A stretch of 64,000 nt of DNA. Source: Allomuricauda sp. TY007. GTDB lineage: Bacteria; Bacteroidota; Bacteroidia; Flavobacteriales; Flavobacteriaceae. Location: NCBI RefSeq assembly GCF_010468565.1, contig NZ_WUEG01000006.1, positions 1-64,000 of the forward strand. Direction: 5' to 3'. Below the pieces are notes generated by a model. That model ran no database searches. It was given only the letters and a program-made list of their open reading frames with translations, and was not told the DNA's origin. Below, one piece after another: positions 50,638-58,838 of the stretch (position 1 is the stretch's first letter; each line of letters opens with the position of its first letter). The position numbers and the translations under genes are program-made.

Positions 50638-51105
50638 GGATGTTTGATGCTCGGTGTTAAAAGTCTTTAATGGTGTGAAGCTATATCTTGTTTCGAAAAG
50701 CTATGATCATGTTCATTAACTTGAAACAACAATCATATAATTTTTCAAATTCCTTATCGGAAATATACGCCCTATTACTAGCCTTATACAAACAAGTCAC
50801 CACTTCTGCCAGTGAACGCACAAAATAACCCAGAAACTTTCTAAACTCAAGCTTTGATTGAACGATGGAACCTTCAGAAATATTAAGGGCCACCGAATCT
50901 GCTGCTCGACAGATTTGGGATGATAAGTTATATGCTTCTTTCTTGGGGAAATCATCGGCAATCAAGTTTATTTGTTCTCCCAAATTCATGGCGTCCTGCC
51001 ATATATGTAGTTTTTCAAATTTAAACTTCGCTTTTTCAACCACATTAAATCTTTTGAACAATGGATATTTTGCTTCAAGCACCTAACATCGAGCATCAAA
51101 CCTCC
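50638..51105 (-). repeat. Third four-helix-bundle cassette with 23-bp inverted repeats (20/23)
   Basis: GGATGTTTGATGCTCGGTG and following bases at 50638-50660 are complementary, with 20 of 23 positions matching, to 51083-51105. The unbroken core is GTTTGATGCTCG. An 8-bp direct repeat TCGGTGTT (50630-50637 and 50651-50658) adjoins the left arm. The repeats tightly enclose the gene at 50681-51082, as at the two fad-operon cassettes. Confidence 0.7.
50681..51082 (-). CDS. Four-helix-bundle protein (intervening-sequence protein family), third copy
   Basis: Up to 133 residues. The frame opens with GTG at 51082 and another GTG at 51043 gives MVEKAKFKFEKLHIWQDAM, closer to the family norm; there is no ATG start. 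Core motifs: FEKLHIWQDAMNLGEQIN, YNLSSQICRAADSVALNISEGS, FLGYFVRSLAEVVTCLYKA. It is a different subfamily from the two fad copies (NISEGS followed by a longer loop). It lies between the AIM24-like and DUF2461 genes and is wrapped in inverted repeats. Confidence 0.85.
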   Translation of the reverse strand: MLEAKYPLFKRFNVVEKAKFKFEKLHIWQDAMNLGEQINLIADDFPKKEAYNLSSQICRAADSVALNISEGSIVQSKLEFRKFLGYFVRSLAEVVTCLYKASNRAYISDKEFEKLYDCCFKLMNMIIAFRNKI

Positions 51106-51111
51106 AGCAAC

Positions 51112-51912
51112 TTAAAACCTGTTATCCCCGTCAAGCAAATCCCCAAGGCCACCTAAGATACTGCCTTCTCCTTTGTCTTTTCCGCCTCCTCTGGGTGCAG
51201 CGGCCCACACACGGCTGGCCAATCTACTGAACGGCAAAGATTGAATATACACTGTCCCAGGGCCACGCAGTGTAGCGAAGAACAGTCCTTCGCCTCCGAA
51301 CACCTTGTTACGGATGCCCCCAATAAATTCAATATCGTAGTCTACAGTATGGGAAAAGCCAACGATACAGCCCGTATCCACTCTCAAGGTCTCGCCGGGA
51401 GCCAATGTTTTTTTGGCCATGGTTCCACCGGCATGTACAAAGGCCATTCCATCGCCTTCCAGTTTTTGCATAATAAAGCCTTCGCCACCGAAAAAGCCAC
51501 GTCCCAGGCGTTTGGAGAATTCAATACCAACGGAAACACCTTTTGCGGCACAAAGGAACGCATCTTTTTGGCAGATGAACTTCCCTCCTTTTTCTGATAA
51601 ATCAATAGGAACAATTTTACCTGGATAGGGTGAAGCAAAGCTTACTTGCTTTTTTCCTTGTCCAATGTTCAGGAAAGCGGTCATAAAAAGGCTCTCGCCC
51701 GTGAGCAATCGCTTACCTGCGGAGAATACTTTGCCCAAAACACTGGTATCTTGGTTGGAACCGTCTCCGAAGATGGTATCCATTTTAATGTCCTGGTCCA
51801 TCATCATAAAAGTGCCTGCTTCGGCAACAACAGCTTCTTGAGGGTCCAGTTCTATTTCCACATATTGCATTTCTTCGCCGTAAATGTGGTAGTCGATTTC
51901 GTGTGCGTTCAT
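51112..51912 (-). CDS. AIM24/TIGR00266-family protein
   Basis: This 266-residue protein has a double-stranded beta-helix of the AIM24 family: [31 protein letters not shown], then repeated [29 protein letters not shown] and [23 protein letters not shown] Gly-rich C-terminus ([17 protein letters not shown]) follows. Members are called TIGR00266 proteins and have no firm function; the yeast homologue affects mitochondrial membranes. Minus-strand neighbour of the four-helix-bundle cassette. Confidence 0.9.
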   Translation of the reverse strand: MNAHEIDYHIYGEEMQYVEIELDPQEAVVAEAGTFMMMDQDIKMDTIFGDGSNQDTSVLGKVFSAGKRLLTGESLFMTAFLNIGQGKKQVSFASPYPGKIVPIDLSEKGGKFICQKDAFLCAAKGVSVGIEFSKRLGRGFFGGEGFIMQKLEGDGMAFVHAGGTMAKKTLAPGETLRVDTGCIVGFSHTVDYDIEFIGGIRNKVFGGEGLFFATLRGPGTVYIQSLPFSRLASRVWAAAPRGGGKDKGEGSILGGLGDLLDGDNRF

Positions 51913-51983
51913 TTTTTGATTGTTTTTTGATTTCTGTTTATATGTTGATGGATAGGTGGATTTGTTACAGTTCTTTTCAATCT

Positions 51984-52754
51984 TTATTCCTTGACTAACA
52001 ATCTAAGCTTTTTGATAGTTAGAATAATACCATAGGCGCTTACAATATATATGATAACGCCTAAAATCATTGGAGAATCCGATACTCCATAAAATTCCAG
52101 TTTGGTAATACTAGCTGAAATGTTATGAATGATATGAACCAAAATAATCAACCATAGTGATTTGGTTAGATAATAAATATAGTTATATATAAGGCCTATC
52201 AAAAAATAAGCGAATAAGCCTTCCATACTTAAATGCATCATTGAAAAAAGCAATGCGGTAACCACCATGCTAAAGTAGAAGCCATACCTTTCCGATAATG
52301 AATTGAAAATAAGATATCTAAATAATATTTCCTCCAAAACTGGGGCTACCAAAATTGATAGGATAGTTGAAACTGTTATATAAGCTCCTTTTTGAAATGG
52401 TATTTCCCAAGCTAAAAACCGAAACTCCCCATTTACTAAGTTTCTCCAAAATGGAACATCAACCAAAGTTTGAAAAATAAATAAGAAAACGGATAAGAAG
52501 ATACATTGTATAACTATACTGTATCGTATTCTATCTGTATTGATAAACCACTTTATTTTTAAAAGTTTAAAGGAAAGTAATATTCCAGCAAGATATATTA
52601 TTGGAAAAGAGGAAACTAAGACTATGCCTTCCGTTTCATAGGAGAAAAAGTTTAAAGAATTCAAAACATACCAAAGCATTGCTGATATGAAATTCATTAA
52701 AACCAATAAAGCTATAAAGTAGAAAAGAACGAGATGTCTTCTTATGAAGTGCAC
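51984..52754 (-). CDS. CPBP-family intramembrane glutamic endopeptidase
   Basis: This 256-residue protein has about seven transmembrane helices and the CAAX/CPBP motifs [21 protein letters not shown] and [10 protein letters not shown]. These are the EExxxR, FxxxH and HxxxN motifs of Rce1-like proteases. The frame opens with GTG at 52754 (MHFIRRH follows). It is visibly AT-richer, with more ATA and AAT codons, than the genes around it, suggesting acquisition from another source. In bacteria this family handles bacteriocin immunity or prenyl-type processing; the role here is unknown. Confidence 0.88.
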   Translation of the reverse strand: MHFIRRHLVLFYFIALLVLMNFISAMLWYVLNSLNFFSYETEGIVLVSSFPIIYLAGILLSFKLLKIKWFINTDRIRYSIVIQCIFLSVFLFIFQTLVDVPFWRNLVNGEFRFLAWEIPFQKGAYITVSTILSILVAPVLEEILFRYLIFNSLSERYGFYFSMVVTALLFSMMHLSMEGLFAYFLIGLIYNYIYYLTKSLWLIILVHIIHNISASITKLEFYGVSDSPMILGVIIYIVSAYGIILTIKKLRLLVKE

Positions 52755-52772
52755 TGTAAAAGTCTTATAACA

Positions 52773-53228
52773 TTATTCTTTCACCTTCACCGTCCACTCA
52801 AAATGAAAAGTGGATACCTCTACCCCATCTTGGTTAACGCCTACGGCTTTCATCCAGCAGGTTTGTCCTTCTCCCGTTTCCACGGTTTTTTGGATAGCAT
52901 CGGCAATGAGTTCGCCATCCTCACAGGTAAAATTGATGCGTCCCGTGGCTTTTTTGGTAAAGGTGGCTTTGTTATTGGCGACGAGCATGGACACTTTTTT
53001 GCCGCTTTTTTGGATTTCGTTCATCACCAATGCACCCGTACTTAGCTCTGCTGCCATCCCCTGAACGGCCCAAAACATGGATTTAAACGGATTTTGATTC
53101 ATCCATTTAAGTTTTACCGTGGTCATTGCTTTTTTATCACCAATATATTTGAGTCGTACCCCGCACCACCATGCCGAAGGGAGCTTCATAAAAGTGAACA
53201 TATTGATTTTACTGGGTGTAAGTGCCAT
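52773..53228 (-). CDS. DUF4442 hotdog-fold protein
   Basis: This 151-residue protein has the DUF4442 (hotdog thioesterase-like) pattern: FMKLPSAWWCGVRLKYIGDKKAMTTVKL, NPFKSMFWAVQGMAAELSTGA, and FTCEDGELIADAIQKTVETGEG. Hotdog proteins usually act on acyl-thioesters, but no catalytic residues can be assigned with certainty. It is 18 bp downstream-adjacent to the CPBP gene on the same strand, ahead of it in transcription. Confidence 0.88.
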   Translation of the reverse strand: MALTPSKINMFTFMKLPSAWWCGVRLKYIGDKKAMTTVKLKWMNQNPFKSMFWAVQGMAAELSTGALVMNEIQKSGKKVSMLVANNKATFTKKATGRINFTCEDGELIADAIQKTVETGEGQTCWMKAVGVNQDGVEVSTFHFEWTVKVKE

Positions 53229-53302
53229 ATACTTTATTTAAGTCTGCCTAAAAATAGGTAAAAAGAAGTTATCCAATATTGTTAATTTTTTGTTAAATCA
53301 TA

Positions 53303-53344
53303 GTACTTTGTTTTGCATAGTACCATCTTTTAGATATATATTTG
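53303..53344 (+). promoter_or_regulatory. Promoter and candidate PadR operator of the PspC/head-GIN operon
   Basis: GTACTTTG-ttttg-CATAGTAC (53303-53323) is an inverted repeat with 7 of 8 matching positions and lies over the -33 region. TATATTTG at 53337-53344 is an exact TAnnTTTG -7 box, with a TTG 21 bp before it (53313-53315). PadR proteins bind such spaced palindromes, and a PadR gene is second in the transcription unit. CATAGTAC also recurs as a direct repeat at 53299-53306. Confidence 0.6.
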
Positions 53345-53397
53345 CATCGTAAGCTAATAGGTTAACCCCTTTACAATCAAAAAACATCAATCAGAAA

Positions 53398-53880
53398 ATG
53401 GCAACTACAATCACCAAACACGAACGAAATTTATCCGCAATCATCCATGCGTCCATGTTCTCGAAGTACTTTATCCCCTTTGGGAATTTTATACTTCCGT
53501 TGATCTTATGGACCGCTAACAAAAAAGAGCATGCGTTTGTCGATTACAACGGCAAACAGGCTCTTAATTTTCAAATTAGTATGTTGCTTTACTCCATCGT
53601 GGCAGGTTTGGTCACCATCCCATTCTTTATTGGATTTTGGCCAGACTTGTTCGATTGGAACTTTTTCGGGTTCCACGGGTTGAGCGACCTTAACAACTTA
53701 AATATTCATATCGATAGCGACGACTTTAGGTTTGGAAGATTATTCTGGCCTGTTGGTATCTCAGGATTTTTGCAAGTAGCCTTAGGTATTGTGAACATTG
53801 TTTTCACCATTTTGGCCACAATCCGAACGAATGAGGGAGAATATTTTAAATACCCATTCACTATAAAATTCATCAAATAA
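53398..53880 (+). CDS. DUF4870 membrane protein
   Basis: This 160-residue protein has three or four hydrophobic helices with the DUF4870 signature: LSAIIHASMFSKYFIPFGNFILPLILW, HAFVDYNGKQALNFQISM, and NIVFTILATIRTNEGEYFKYPFTIKFI. DUF4870 (Tic20-like) proteins are membrane proteins of unknown role that often travel with PspC and head-GIN genes in Bacteroidota. It is the first gene after the promoter at 53337, with a 231-bp spacer to the PadR gene that holds a hairpin (53986-54024). Confidence 0.88.
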   Translation: MATTITKHERNLSAIIHASMFSKYFIPFGNFILPLILWTANKKEHAFVDYNGKQALNFQISMLLYSIVAGLVTIPFFIGFWPDLFDWNFFGFHGLSDLNNLNIHIDSDDFRFGRLFWPVGISGFLQVALGIVNIVFTILATIRTNEGEYFKYPFTIKFIK

Positions 53881-53985
53881 TCATAGGAGCCTAATCACCT
53901 CCACAATAATCATCATCAATCAAAGTAAAACGGAGTTTAACCATCAATCAAAAAACGAAAAAACAATCATCAATCAAAGAACCGT

Positions 53986-54024
53986 TTCCACTCCCCTGCC
54001 CAATTCAGGGGAATGGAGTGGGAA
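53986..54024 (+). other. Intercistronic hairpin between DUF4870 and PadR genes
   Basis: TTCCACTCCCCTG and CAGGGGAATGGAGTGGGAA can pair as a long imperfect stem with a 7-base loop. There is no T tract, so it is more likely an RNA processing or stability element, or a dispersed repeat, than a terminator. The surrounding spacer has three near-identical ATCAATCAAA stretches. Confidence 0.5.
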
Positions 54025-54111
54025 CGTAACCAAACAAAGTTTGGAAGAACAAAAACGAACTGTTAATCAGATGCCGAACCCAGTTCAGCATAAATTTAGA
54101 ACCATGAAATT

Positions 54112-54441
54112 ATGAACATAGAAAACACAAAAGCACAAATGCGCAAGGGGGTTCTGGAGTATTGCATTTTGTCCATCTTAAAGGATGATGACAAATATGC
54201 CTCAGAAATTCTAGGAGCCTTGAAAGACGCAAAGATGTTAGTAGTGGAAGGTACCATATACCCTTTGCTCACAAGGCTTAAGAATGCAGGATTACTCAAC
54301 TATCGCTGGGAAGAATCCACATCCGGACCTCCCCGCAAATATTACGCGCTAACCGAAACAGGCCAATTGTTCCTTAACGAACTCAATGGCACCTGGGATG
54401 AACTAAGAAATGCAGTCAATCTGGTAACCAACACAAAATAG
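54112..54441 (+). CDS. PadR-family transcriptional regulator
   Basis: This 109-residue protein has a PadR winged helix: RKGVLEYCILSILKDDDKYASEILGAL, LVVEGTIYPLLTRLKNAGLLNYRW, GPPRKYYALTETG. It is the short PadR form without a long C-terminal helix. The PspC gene starts 9 bp after it. PadR-PspC pairs are common in Bacteroidota and presumably control envelope stress genes. A candidate operator lies at 53303-53323, before the DUF4870 gene. Confidence 0.93.
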   Translation: MNIENTKAQMRKGVLEYCILSILKDDDKYASEILGALKDAKMLVVEGTIYPLLTRLKNAGLLNYRWEESTSGPPRKYYALTETGQLFLNELNGTWDELRNAVNLVTNTK

Positions 54442-54450
54442 AATCAAAAA

Positions 54451-56175
54451 ATGAACAAGACAGTAAATATAAATTTAGCAAATACGCTCTTCCATATAGA
54501 CGACGATGCGTATAACAAGCTGAGACGGTACCTGGAGTCCATAAAACGCTCCTTTGCCGGTACCAAGGGAAGCGACGAGATCATTGCCGATATCGAGGCT
54601 CGTATCGCCGAGCTCTTTTTGGAGAAAATGGAGAACGAACGCCAAGTAATCACCCATAAAGAGGTAGATCAAGTAATCGACGTTATGGGGCAACCCGAAG
54701 ATTATATGGTGGACGAGGATATTTTTGAGGACGAACCTAAAAGAACCCATGCAGAACCTACTAGTAGAGCAAAAAAACTATACAGGGACATCGACCACAA
54801 ATACATTGGTGGTGTTTGCGCAGGTTTGGAGCATTATTTGGGCATCGACGCCCTTTGGGTAAGGCTCATATTTATCCTTTTGGCCGTATTTACCAGTGGT
54901 TTTGGGCTTATCGCCTATATCCTACTCTGGATTTTGGTGCCCGAAGCTGCCACAACCTCGCAAAAATTGGATATGCGGGGGGAGCCCGTCAACATCAGCA
55001 ATATAGAACGCAAAGTTAAAGAGGGGTTTGATGATGTTGCCGAAAAAGTAAAAAGTGTTGACTACGACAAAGTGGGCAACAAGGTCAAAAGCAGCTCCAA
55101 GACCTTTTTTGATACCATCGGGGACATTATCCTGTTCCTGTTCAAGGTATTCGGCAAGTTCATAGGCATTTTATTGATCATCATCGGGGCATCCACCCTA
55201 GTAGGACTGTTCTTTGGTCTGTTTACCGTAGGCATGTTCGATGCGGTACACGTACCCGGCATAGATTTTTATGAAATCGTGAACACTTCCGGTGCACCAG
55301 TATGGGTGGTATCCATCTTGTTGTTCTTTGCCGTGGGGATTCCGTTCTTCTTCCTGTTATATTTAGGTTTGAAGATATTGGTGAACAACCTTAAATCCAT
55401 CGGAAACATTGCCAAATTCTCCCTGTTGGGCCTTTGGTTAATTTCCGTAGGACTCTTGATTGTGTTCGGCATACGTCAGGCTGCTGAATTCTCGTACACG
55501 GGAAGCGTTAACGATAAGACAGAACTTTCGCTAGAAGTACCATCCGACACACTGATCATAAGCATGAAGGACGATGCACATATGGATTACAACCGAGATG
55601 ATATTCATTTTGGTAGGATGACTTTCGGTTATGACGAAAATGACAACCGTATTCTTATGTCCGATGAAGTGGATATCAAAATAAGAAAGTCCGATACAGA
55701 TTCCATCAGCATTAATATTAGAAAAGATGCAGATGGTAGCTCAACACCAGCAGCCCGTGACCGCGCCAGAAACATTGAATATGCATACACGGTTGATGGT
55801 AATGAAATTGTACTGGACAAATATTTGACCACCGAAACATCCAACAAAGCTAGAAACCAAGAAGTGACCATTACCATTTATGTTCCAGAAAATATGACGG
55901 TATATTTTGATGATTCCACCAGCAGGTACATTGGCCGAGGAATCGACAACGATCAAGGTTTTTATAGAAGTGGTATGGCCGGACAACACTGGTTGATGGG
56001 TAGTGACGGAGAGTTGCAATGTTTGGATTGCCCAGAAGACGATGACGAGGATAGAGATGGTAACGGTAAAATCATCATCAATGAAGATGGTATCGATATC
56101 GACATCAAAGACAACCAAGATTCCTTTGAAATGAAGATTAATGAGGATGGTGTAAAAGTTAAAGCAAAAAACTAG
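54451..56175 (+). CDS. PspC-domain membrane protein with large C-terminal extension
   Basis: This 574-residue protein has an N-terminal helical region resembling HAAS/permease-like regulators (KLRRYLESIKRSFAGTKGSDEIIADIEARIAELF), then the PspC domain (about 110-170, LYRDIDHKYIGGVCAGLEHYLGIDALWVRLIFILL). Further transmembrane helices (about 230-350) follow, then a long beta-rich acidic tail (about 360-574; head-GIN/DUF4097-like) ending in Asp-rich repeats (INEDGIDIDIKDNQDSFEMKINEDG). It resembles the phage-shock PspC combined with a sensor module. Coupled with the PadR gene upstream. Confidence 0.9.
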   Translation: MNKTVNINLANTLFHIDDDAYNKLRRYLESIKRSFAGTKGSDEIIADIEARIAELFLEKMENERQVITHKEVDQVIDVMGQPEDYMVDEDIFEDEPKRTHAEPTSRAKKLYRDIDHKYIGGVCAGLEHYLGIDALWVRLIFILLAVFTSGFGLIAYILLWILVPEAATTSQKLDMRGEPVNISNIERKVKEGFDDVAEKVKSVDYDKVGNKVKSSSKTFFDTIGDIILFLFKVFGKFIGILLIIIGASTLVGLFFGLFTVGMFDAVHVPGIDFYEIVNTSGAPVWVVSILLFFAVGIPFFFLLYLGLKILVNNLKSIGNIAKFSLLGLWLISVGLLIVFGIRQAAEFSYTGSVNDKTELSLEVPSDTLIISMKDDAHMDYNRDDIHFGRMTFGYDENDNRILMSDEVDIKIRKSDTDSISINIRKDADGSSTPAARDRARNIEYAYTVDGNEIVLDKYLTTETSNKARNQEVTITIYVPENMTVYFDDSTSRYIGRGIDNDQGFYRSGMAGQHWLMGSDGELQCLDCPEDDDEDRDGNGKIIINEDGIDIDIKDNQDSFEMKINEDGVKVKAKN

Positions 56176-56212
56176 TCAGGTTTACACCTTATAAAGCAAT
56201 CAAAAAATCAAC

Positions 56213-56818
56213 ATGATAAAGTTTATTTCAATATCCATAATTCTGTTCAGTCTCTTCGCAGTACCGACCTGCAAAGCACAGGACAACTCTTCTATCGGGA
56301 ATAAAGATGGTGCTGTAAAGGAAGAGAAATCCATACCTTCTTTTAAAAGCCTGATTGTTACAACAGCGGGAGACATCTATCTGCACCCTTCTTCGGCAAC
56401 CACATTGCAGTTGAAAGGGGAAAAAAGCTGTGTGGAAAAAATCAATGTGGCCGTTTCATCAAAAGTCTTGCACATTTCAAGTGAGGACAACCATTCAAAT
56501 GAATGTCGTGTTAAAATTTATATTGGGACTCCAAGTTTTGATGAAATTCAGCTAAGTGGAGGCGGGTCACTCAAAATAAAGAATGGTTTTGACCCCATAA
56601 AGGTTCTCAAGTGTTCTGTGAAAAGCGGAGGGAATCTTGAAATGGCATCAACACCTGTCGATTCTTTGTTTGCCATTGTCCAGGGAGGTGGAAAAATAAC
56701 TGCACAAGTCAGCACGCTCCTTGATGGAACGGTGAAAGGTGGGGGAACTATTTTTTATACAGGTAAACCCATCATCAAATCGGATATAGCGAATGGTGGT
56801 GTAATTAAACGCAGATAA
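56213..56818 (+). CDS. Head-GIN (DUF2807) secreted protein
   Basis: This 201-residue protein has a signal sequence (IISIILFSLFAVPTCKAQ-like) and the DUF2807 layout: IPSFKSLIVTTAGDIYLHPSS, HISSEDNHSNECRVKIYIGTPSFDEIQLSGGGSLKIKN, and repeated GGG turns of a beta-helix (KSGGNLEM, VQGGGKITAQ, VKGGGTIFYTGKP). Head-GIN proteins bind or decorate the envelope; function unproven. Third gene of the operon after PspC, 38 bp downstream. Confidence 0.85.
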   Translation: MIKFISISIILFSLFAVPTCKAQDNSSIGNKDGAVKEEKSIPSFKSLIVTTAGDIYLHPSSATTLQLKGEKSCVEKINVAVSSKVLHISSEDNHSNECRVKIYIGTPSFDEIQLSGGGSLKIKNGFDPIKVLKCSVKSGGNLEMASTPVDSLFAIVQGGGKITAQVSTLLDGTVKGGGTIFYTGKPIIKSDIANGGVIKRR

Positions 56819-56996
56819 TATGAAGGGAACAAAAAATTACAATTGGGGAACGATTTTCTACAATTGAGCATTTTTAAATTCAAACAGCATACATAAAAAC
56901 AGACATTTACACTGAAATAATTCAGTAGATAACAAATCATTTTTCAAAATCAATCAACAGATGCCCAGCCAAGCTGAGCATAAAAAAACAACAATC

Positions 56997-57719
56997 ATGA
57001 CAACACTAGCAAGATTAGCCATCGCCGCACTCCTATCCTTATTTGCATCCTCATGCATGATGGATATGAACTTCGGCAACGGAAAAACAGGCAACGGCGA
57101 AATCGTGGAAGAAAGCCGCGATGTAAAAGAAGATTTCGACATCGTATCCGCATCGGAAGGGATCGACGTTTTCGTGACCCAAGGGTCCGACTTCAACATT
57201 ACCGTGGAGGCAGACGAGAACATCATCGACCTTATTGGAACAGATATAAGAGATGGTAAACTAAAAATCCACGCTATCGAGAATATCGGTAGAGCTACCA
57301 AAAACGTTTATGTAACCTTACCAGAGATTACAGCTTTGGAAAGCTCGAGCGGAGCAGACCTTATTGCCCAAAGTGTAATAAAATCCAATAACATAGAATT
57401 GGACGCCAGTAGCGGTTCGGACATACAGCTAGAGGTTGAAGCCGGAGAAGTTTCTGCAGATGCCAGTAGCGGTGCCGACATCAAGGTTTCTGGACAGGCC
57501 GATGCACTTTTTGCTGATGCCAGTAGCGGTTCCGACATTAAGGCGCAAGACCTTATGGTAAAAAGGTGTAACGCAGATGCGAGCAGCGGCGCCGATATCT
57601 CCGTAAATGTTTCGGAGTCTTTGGTAGCAGATGCGAGCAGCGGAGCGGATATCAAGTACACAGGCGATGCCAGCGTACAGACCAAAAAATCCGTTTCGGG
57701 AAGCGTGCGCAAATATTAA
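56997..57719 (+). CDS. Head-GIN (DUF2807) lipoprotein with DASSGADI tandem repeats
   Basis: 240 residues from the ATG at 56997, chosen for its lipobox (FASSC, Cys20); the frame is open from 56961 but that stretch overlaps a repeat. The first half is DUF2807 (DFDIVSASEGIDVFVTQGSDFNITVEAD). The second half consists of six tandem turns with the core ASSGADI/ASSGSDI about every 18-22 residues (positions about 125-225), giving a regular beta-helix. It is last in the PadR/PspC operon and followed by a terminator at 57741-57770. Confidence 0.88.
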   Translation: MTTLARLAIAALLSLFASSCMMDMNFGNGKTGNGEIVEESRDVKEDFDIVSASEGIDVFVTQGSDFNITVEADENIIDLIGTDIRDGKLKIHAIENIGRATKNVYVTLPEITALESSSGADLIAQSVIKSNNIELDASSGSDIQLEVEAGEVSADASSGADIKVSGQADALFADASSGSDIKAQDLMVKRCNADASSGADISVNVSESLVADASSGADIKYTGDASVQTKKSVSGSVRKY

Positions 57720-57740
57720 TCCAATTCCCTTTACATATGC

Positions 57741-57772
57741 AAAGGCCCGCTGAGTTTTCAGTGGGCTTTTGC
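57741..57772 (+). terminator. Intrinsic terminator of the PspC/head-GIN operon
   Basis: AAAGGCCCGCTGA-gtt-TTCAGTGGGCTTTT forms a stem with one G-T pair (GCCCGCTGA/TCAGTGGGC) followed by a T tract. Confidence 0.82.
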
Positions 57773-57827
57773 CTTTATTATGTTTGCTCAAAGCCCTATC
57801 TTAGCATGATTTAATTTTAGTTAGCCC

Positions 57828-58838
57828 ATGCAGATAACACTAAAAAAATATGTGCTTCAACTGGCCCATACCTTTACTATCTCCAGAGAATCCCGAGATG
57901 AGCAAGACACCTTGATTGTTTGCCTCTCGCTAAATGGCAAAACAGGCTATGGTGAAGCCACCTCCAATCCTTATTACAAGATTACCATCGAAGGGATGAT
58001 GGCCGAAATAGAAGCCGTTAGGGAACAAATAGAAGGATACGATTTTGACACCCCTGAAAACTTTTACGAACATTTAGAGTCCCTGAACCTCCATAAATTT
58101 ACCCTTTGCGCCTTGGATTTGGCCGCGAACGACTTGTATGGCAAACTAAAGGGTAAACCGCTCTACGAACTTTGGGGCACATCTGCCGAAAAATATCCAA
58201 TGACGAACTATACCATAGGTATAGATACCATCGAAAAAATGGTGGCCAAGCTCCAGGAAAAACCTTGGCCTTTGTATAAGATCAAATTGGGCACCCCCGA
58301 TGATGTCGCAATTGTTCAGGAATTGCGAAAACACACTGACAGCATTTTTAGAATTGATGCCAACTGCGCTTGGGGCCCTGAGGAAACTATTAAAAATGCC
58401 CCTTTATTAAAAGAACTTGGTGTGGAGTTTTTAGAACAGCCCTTAAAAGCTGATAACTGGGAAGGAATGGCCTTGGTGAAGAAGCAATCCGTTCTTCCCG
58501 TTATTGCAGACGAAAGTTGCATCGTAGAAAGCGATGTGGAACAATGCGGAGGCTATTTTCACGGTATCAATATTAAATTGACCAAGTGCGGTGGCCTCAC
58601 ACCTGCACGACGGATGATCAAAAAAGGTAGAGAGCTTGGATTGCAACTTATGGTGGGCTGTATGACGGAATCTACCGTTGGTATTTCTGCCATTGCCCAA
58701 CTGTTGCCCCAATTGGATTATGTGGATATGGATGGTGCCATGTTGTTAAAAGGAGACATAGCCAAAGGTGTAGAAATTCTGGATAACGGAAAAGTCATTT
58801 TTCCTGAACTACCAGGAAGCGGAATAGAACTGCTATAA
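57828..58838 (+). CDS. Dipeptide epimerase (L-Ala-D/L-Glu epimerase, enolase superfamily)
   Basis: This 336-residue member of the mandelate racemase/muconate lactonising branch has catalytic Lys in KIKLG (K151/K153), metal-ligand positions FRIDANCAWG (Asp), VEFLEQPL (Glu) and VIADESC (Asp), and NIKLTKCGG for the second base. The C-terminal DMDG motif is the DxD signature of L-Ala-D/L-Glu epimerases. It converts L-Ala-D-Glu from peptidoglycan turnover to L-Ala-L-Glu for catabolism. Its stop overlaps the next ATG by one base, and an NlpC/P60 peptidase gene follows, supporting the pathway. Confidence 0.93.
   Translation: MQITLKKYVLQLAHTFTISRESRDEQDTLIVCLSLNGKTGYGEATSNPYYKITIEGMMAEIEAVREQIEGYDFDTPENFYEHLESLNLHKFTLCALDLAANDLYGKLKGKPLYELWGTSAEKYPMTNYTIGIDTIEKMVAKLQEKPWPLYKIKLGTPDDVAIVQELRKHTDSIFRIDANCAWGPEETIKNAPLLKELGVEFLEQPLKADNWEGMALVKKQSVLPVIADESCIVESDVEQCGGYFHGINIKLTKCGGLTPARRMIKKGRELGLQLMVGCMTESTVGISAIAQLLPQLDYVDMDGAMLLKGDIAKGVEILDNGKVIFPELPGSGIELL

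Noticed and set aside
53881..54111. Separate PadR operator directly in front of the PadR gene
   Set aside because: No copy of the GTACTTTG/CATAGTAC palindrome or a TAnnTTTG box was found there; the hairpin present has no T tract and looks like an RNA or repeat element.
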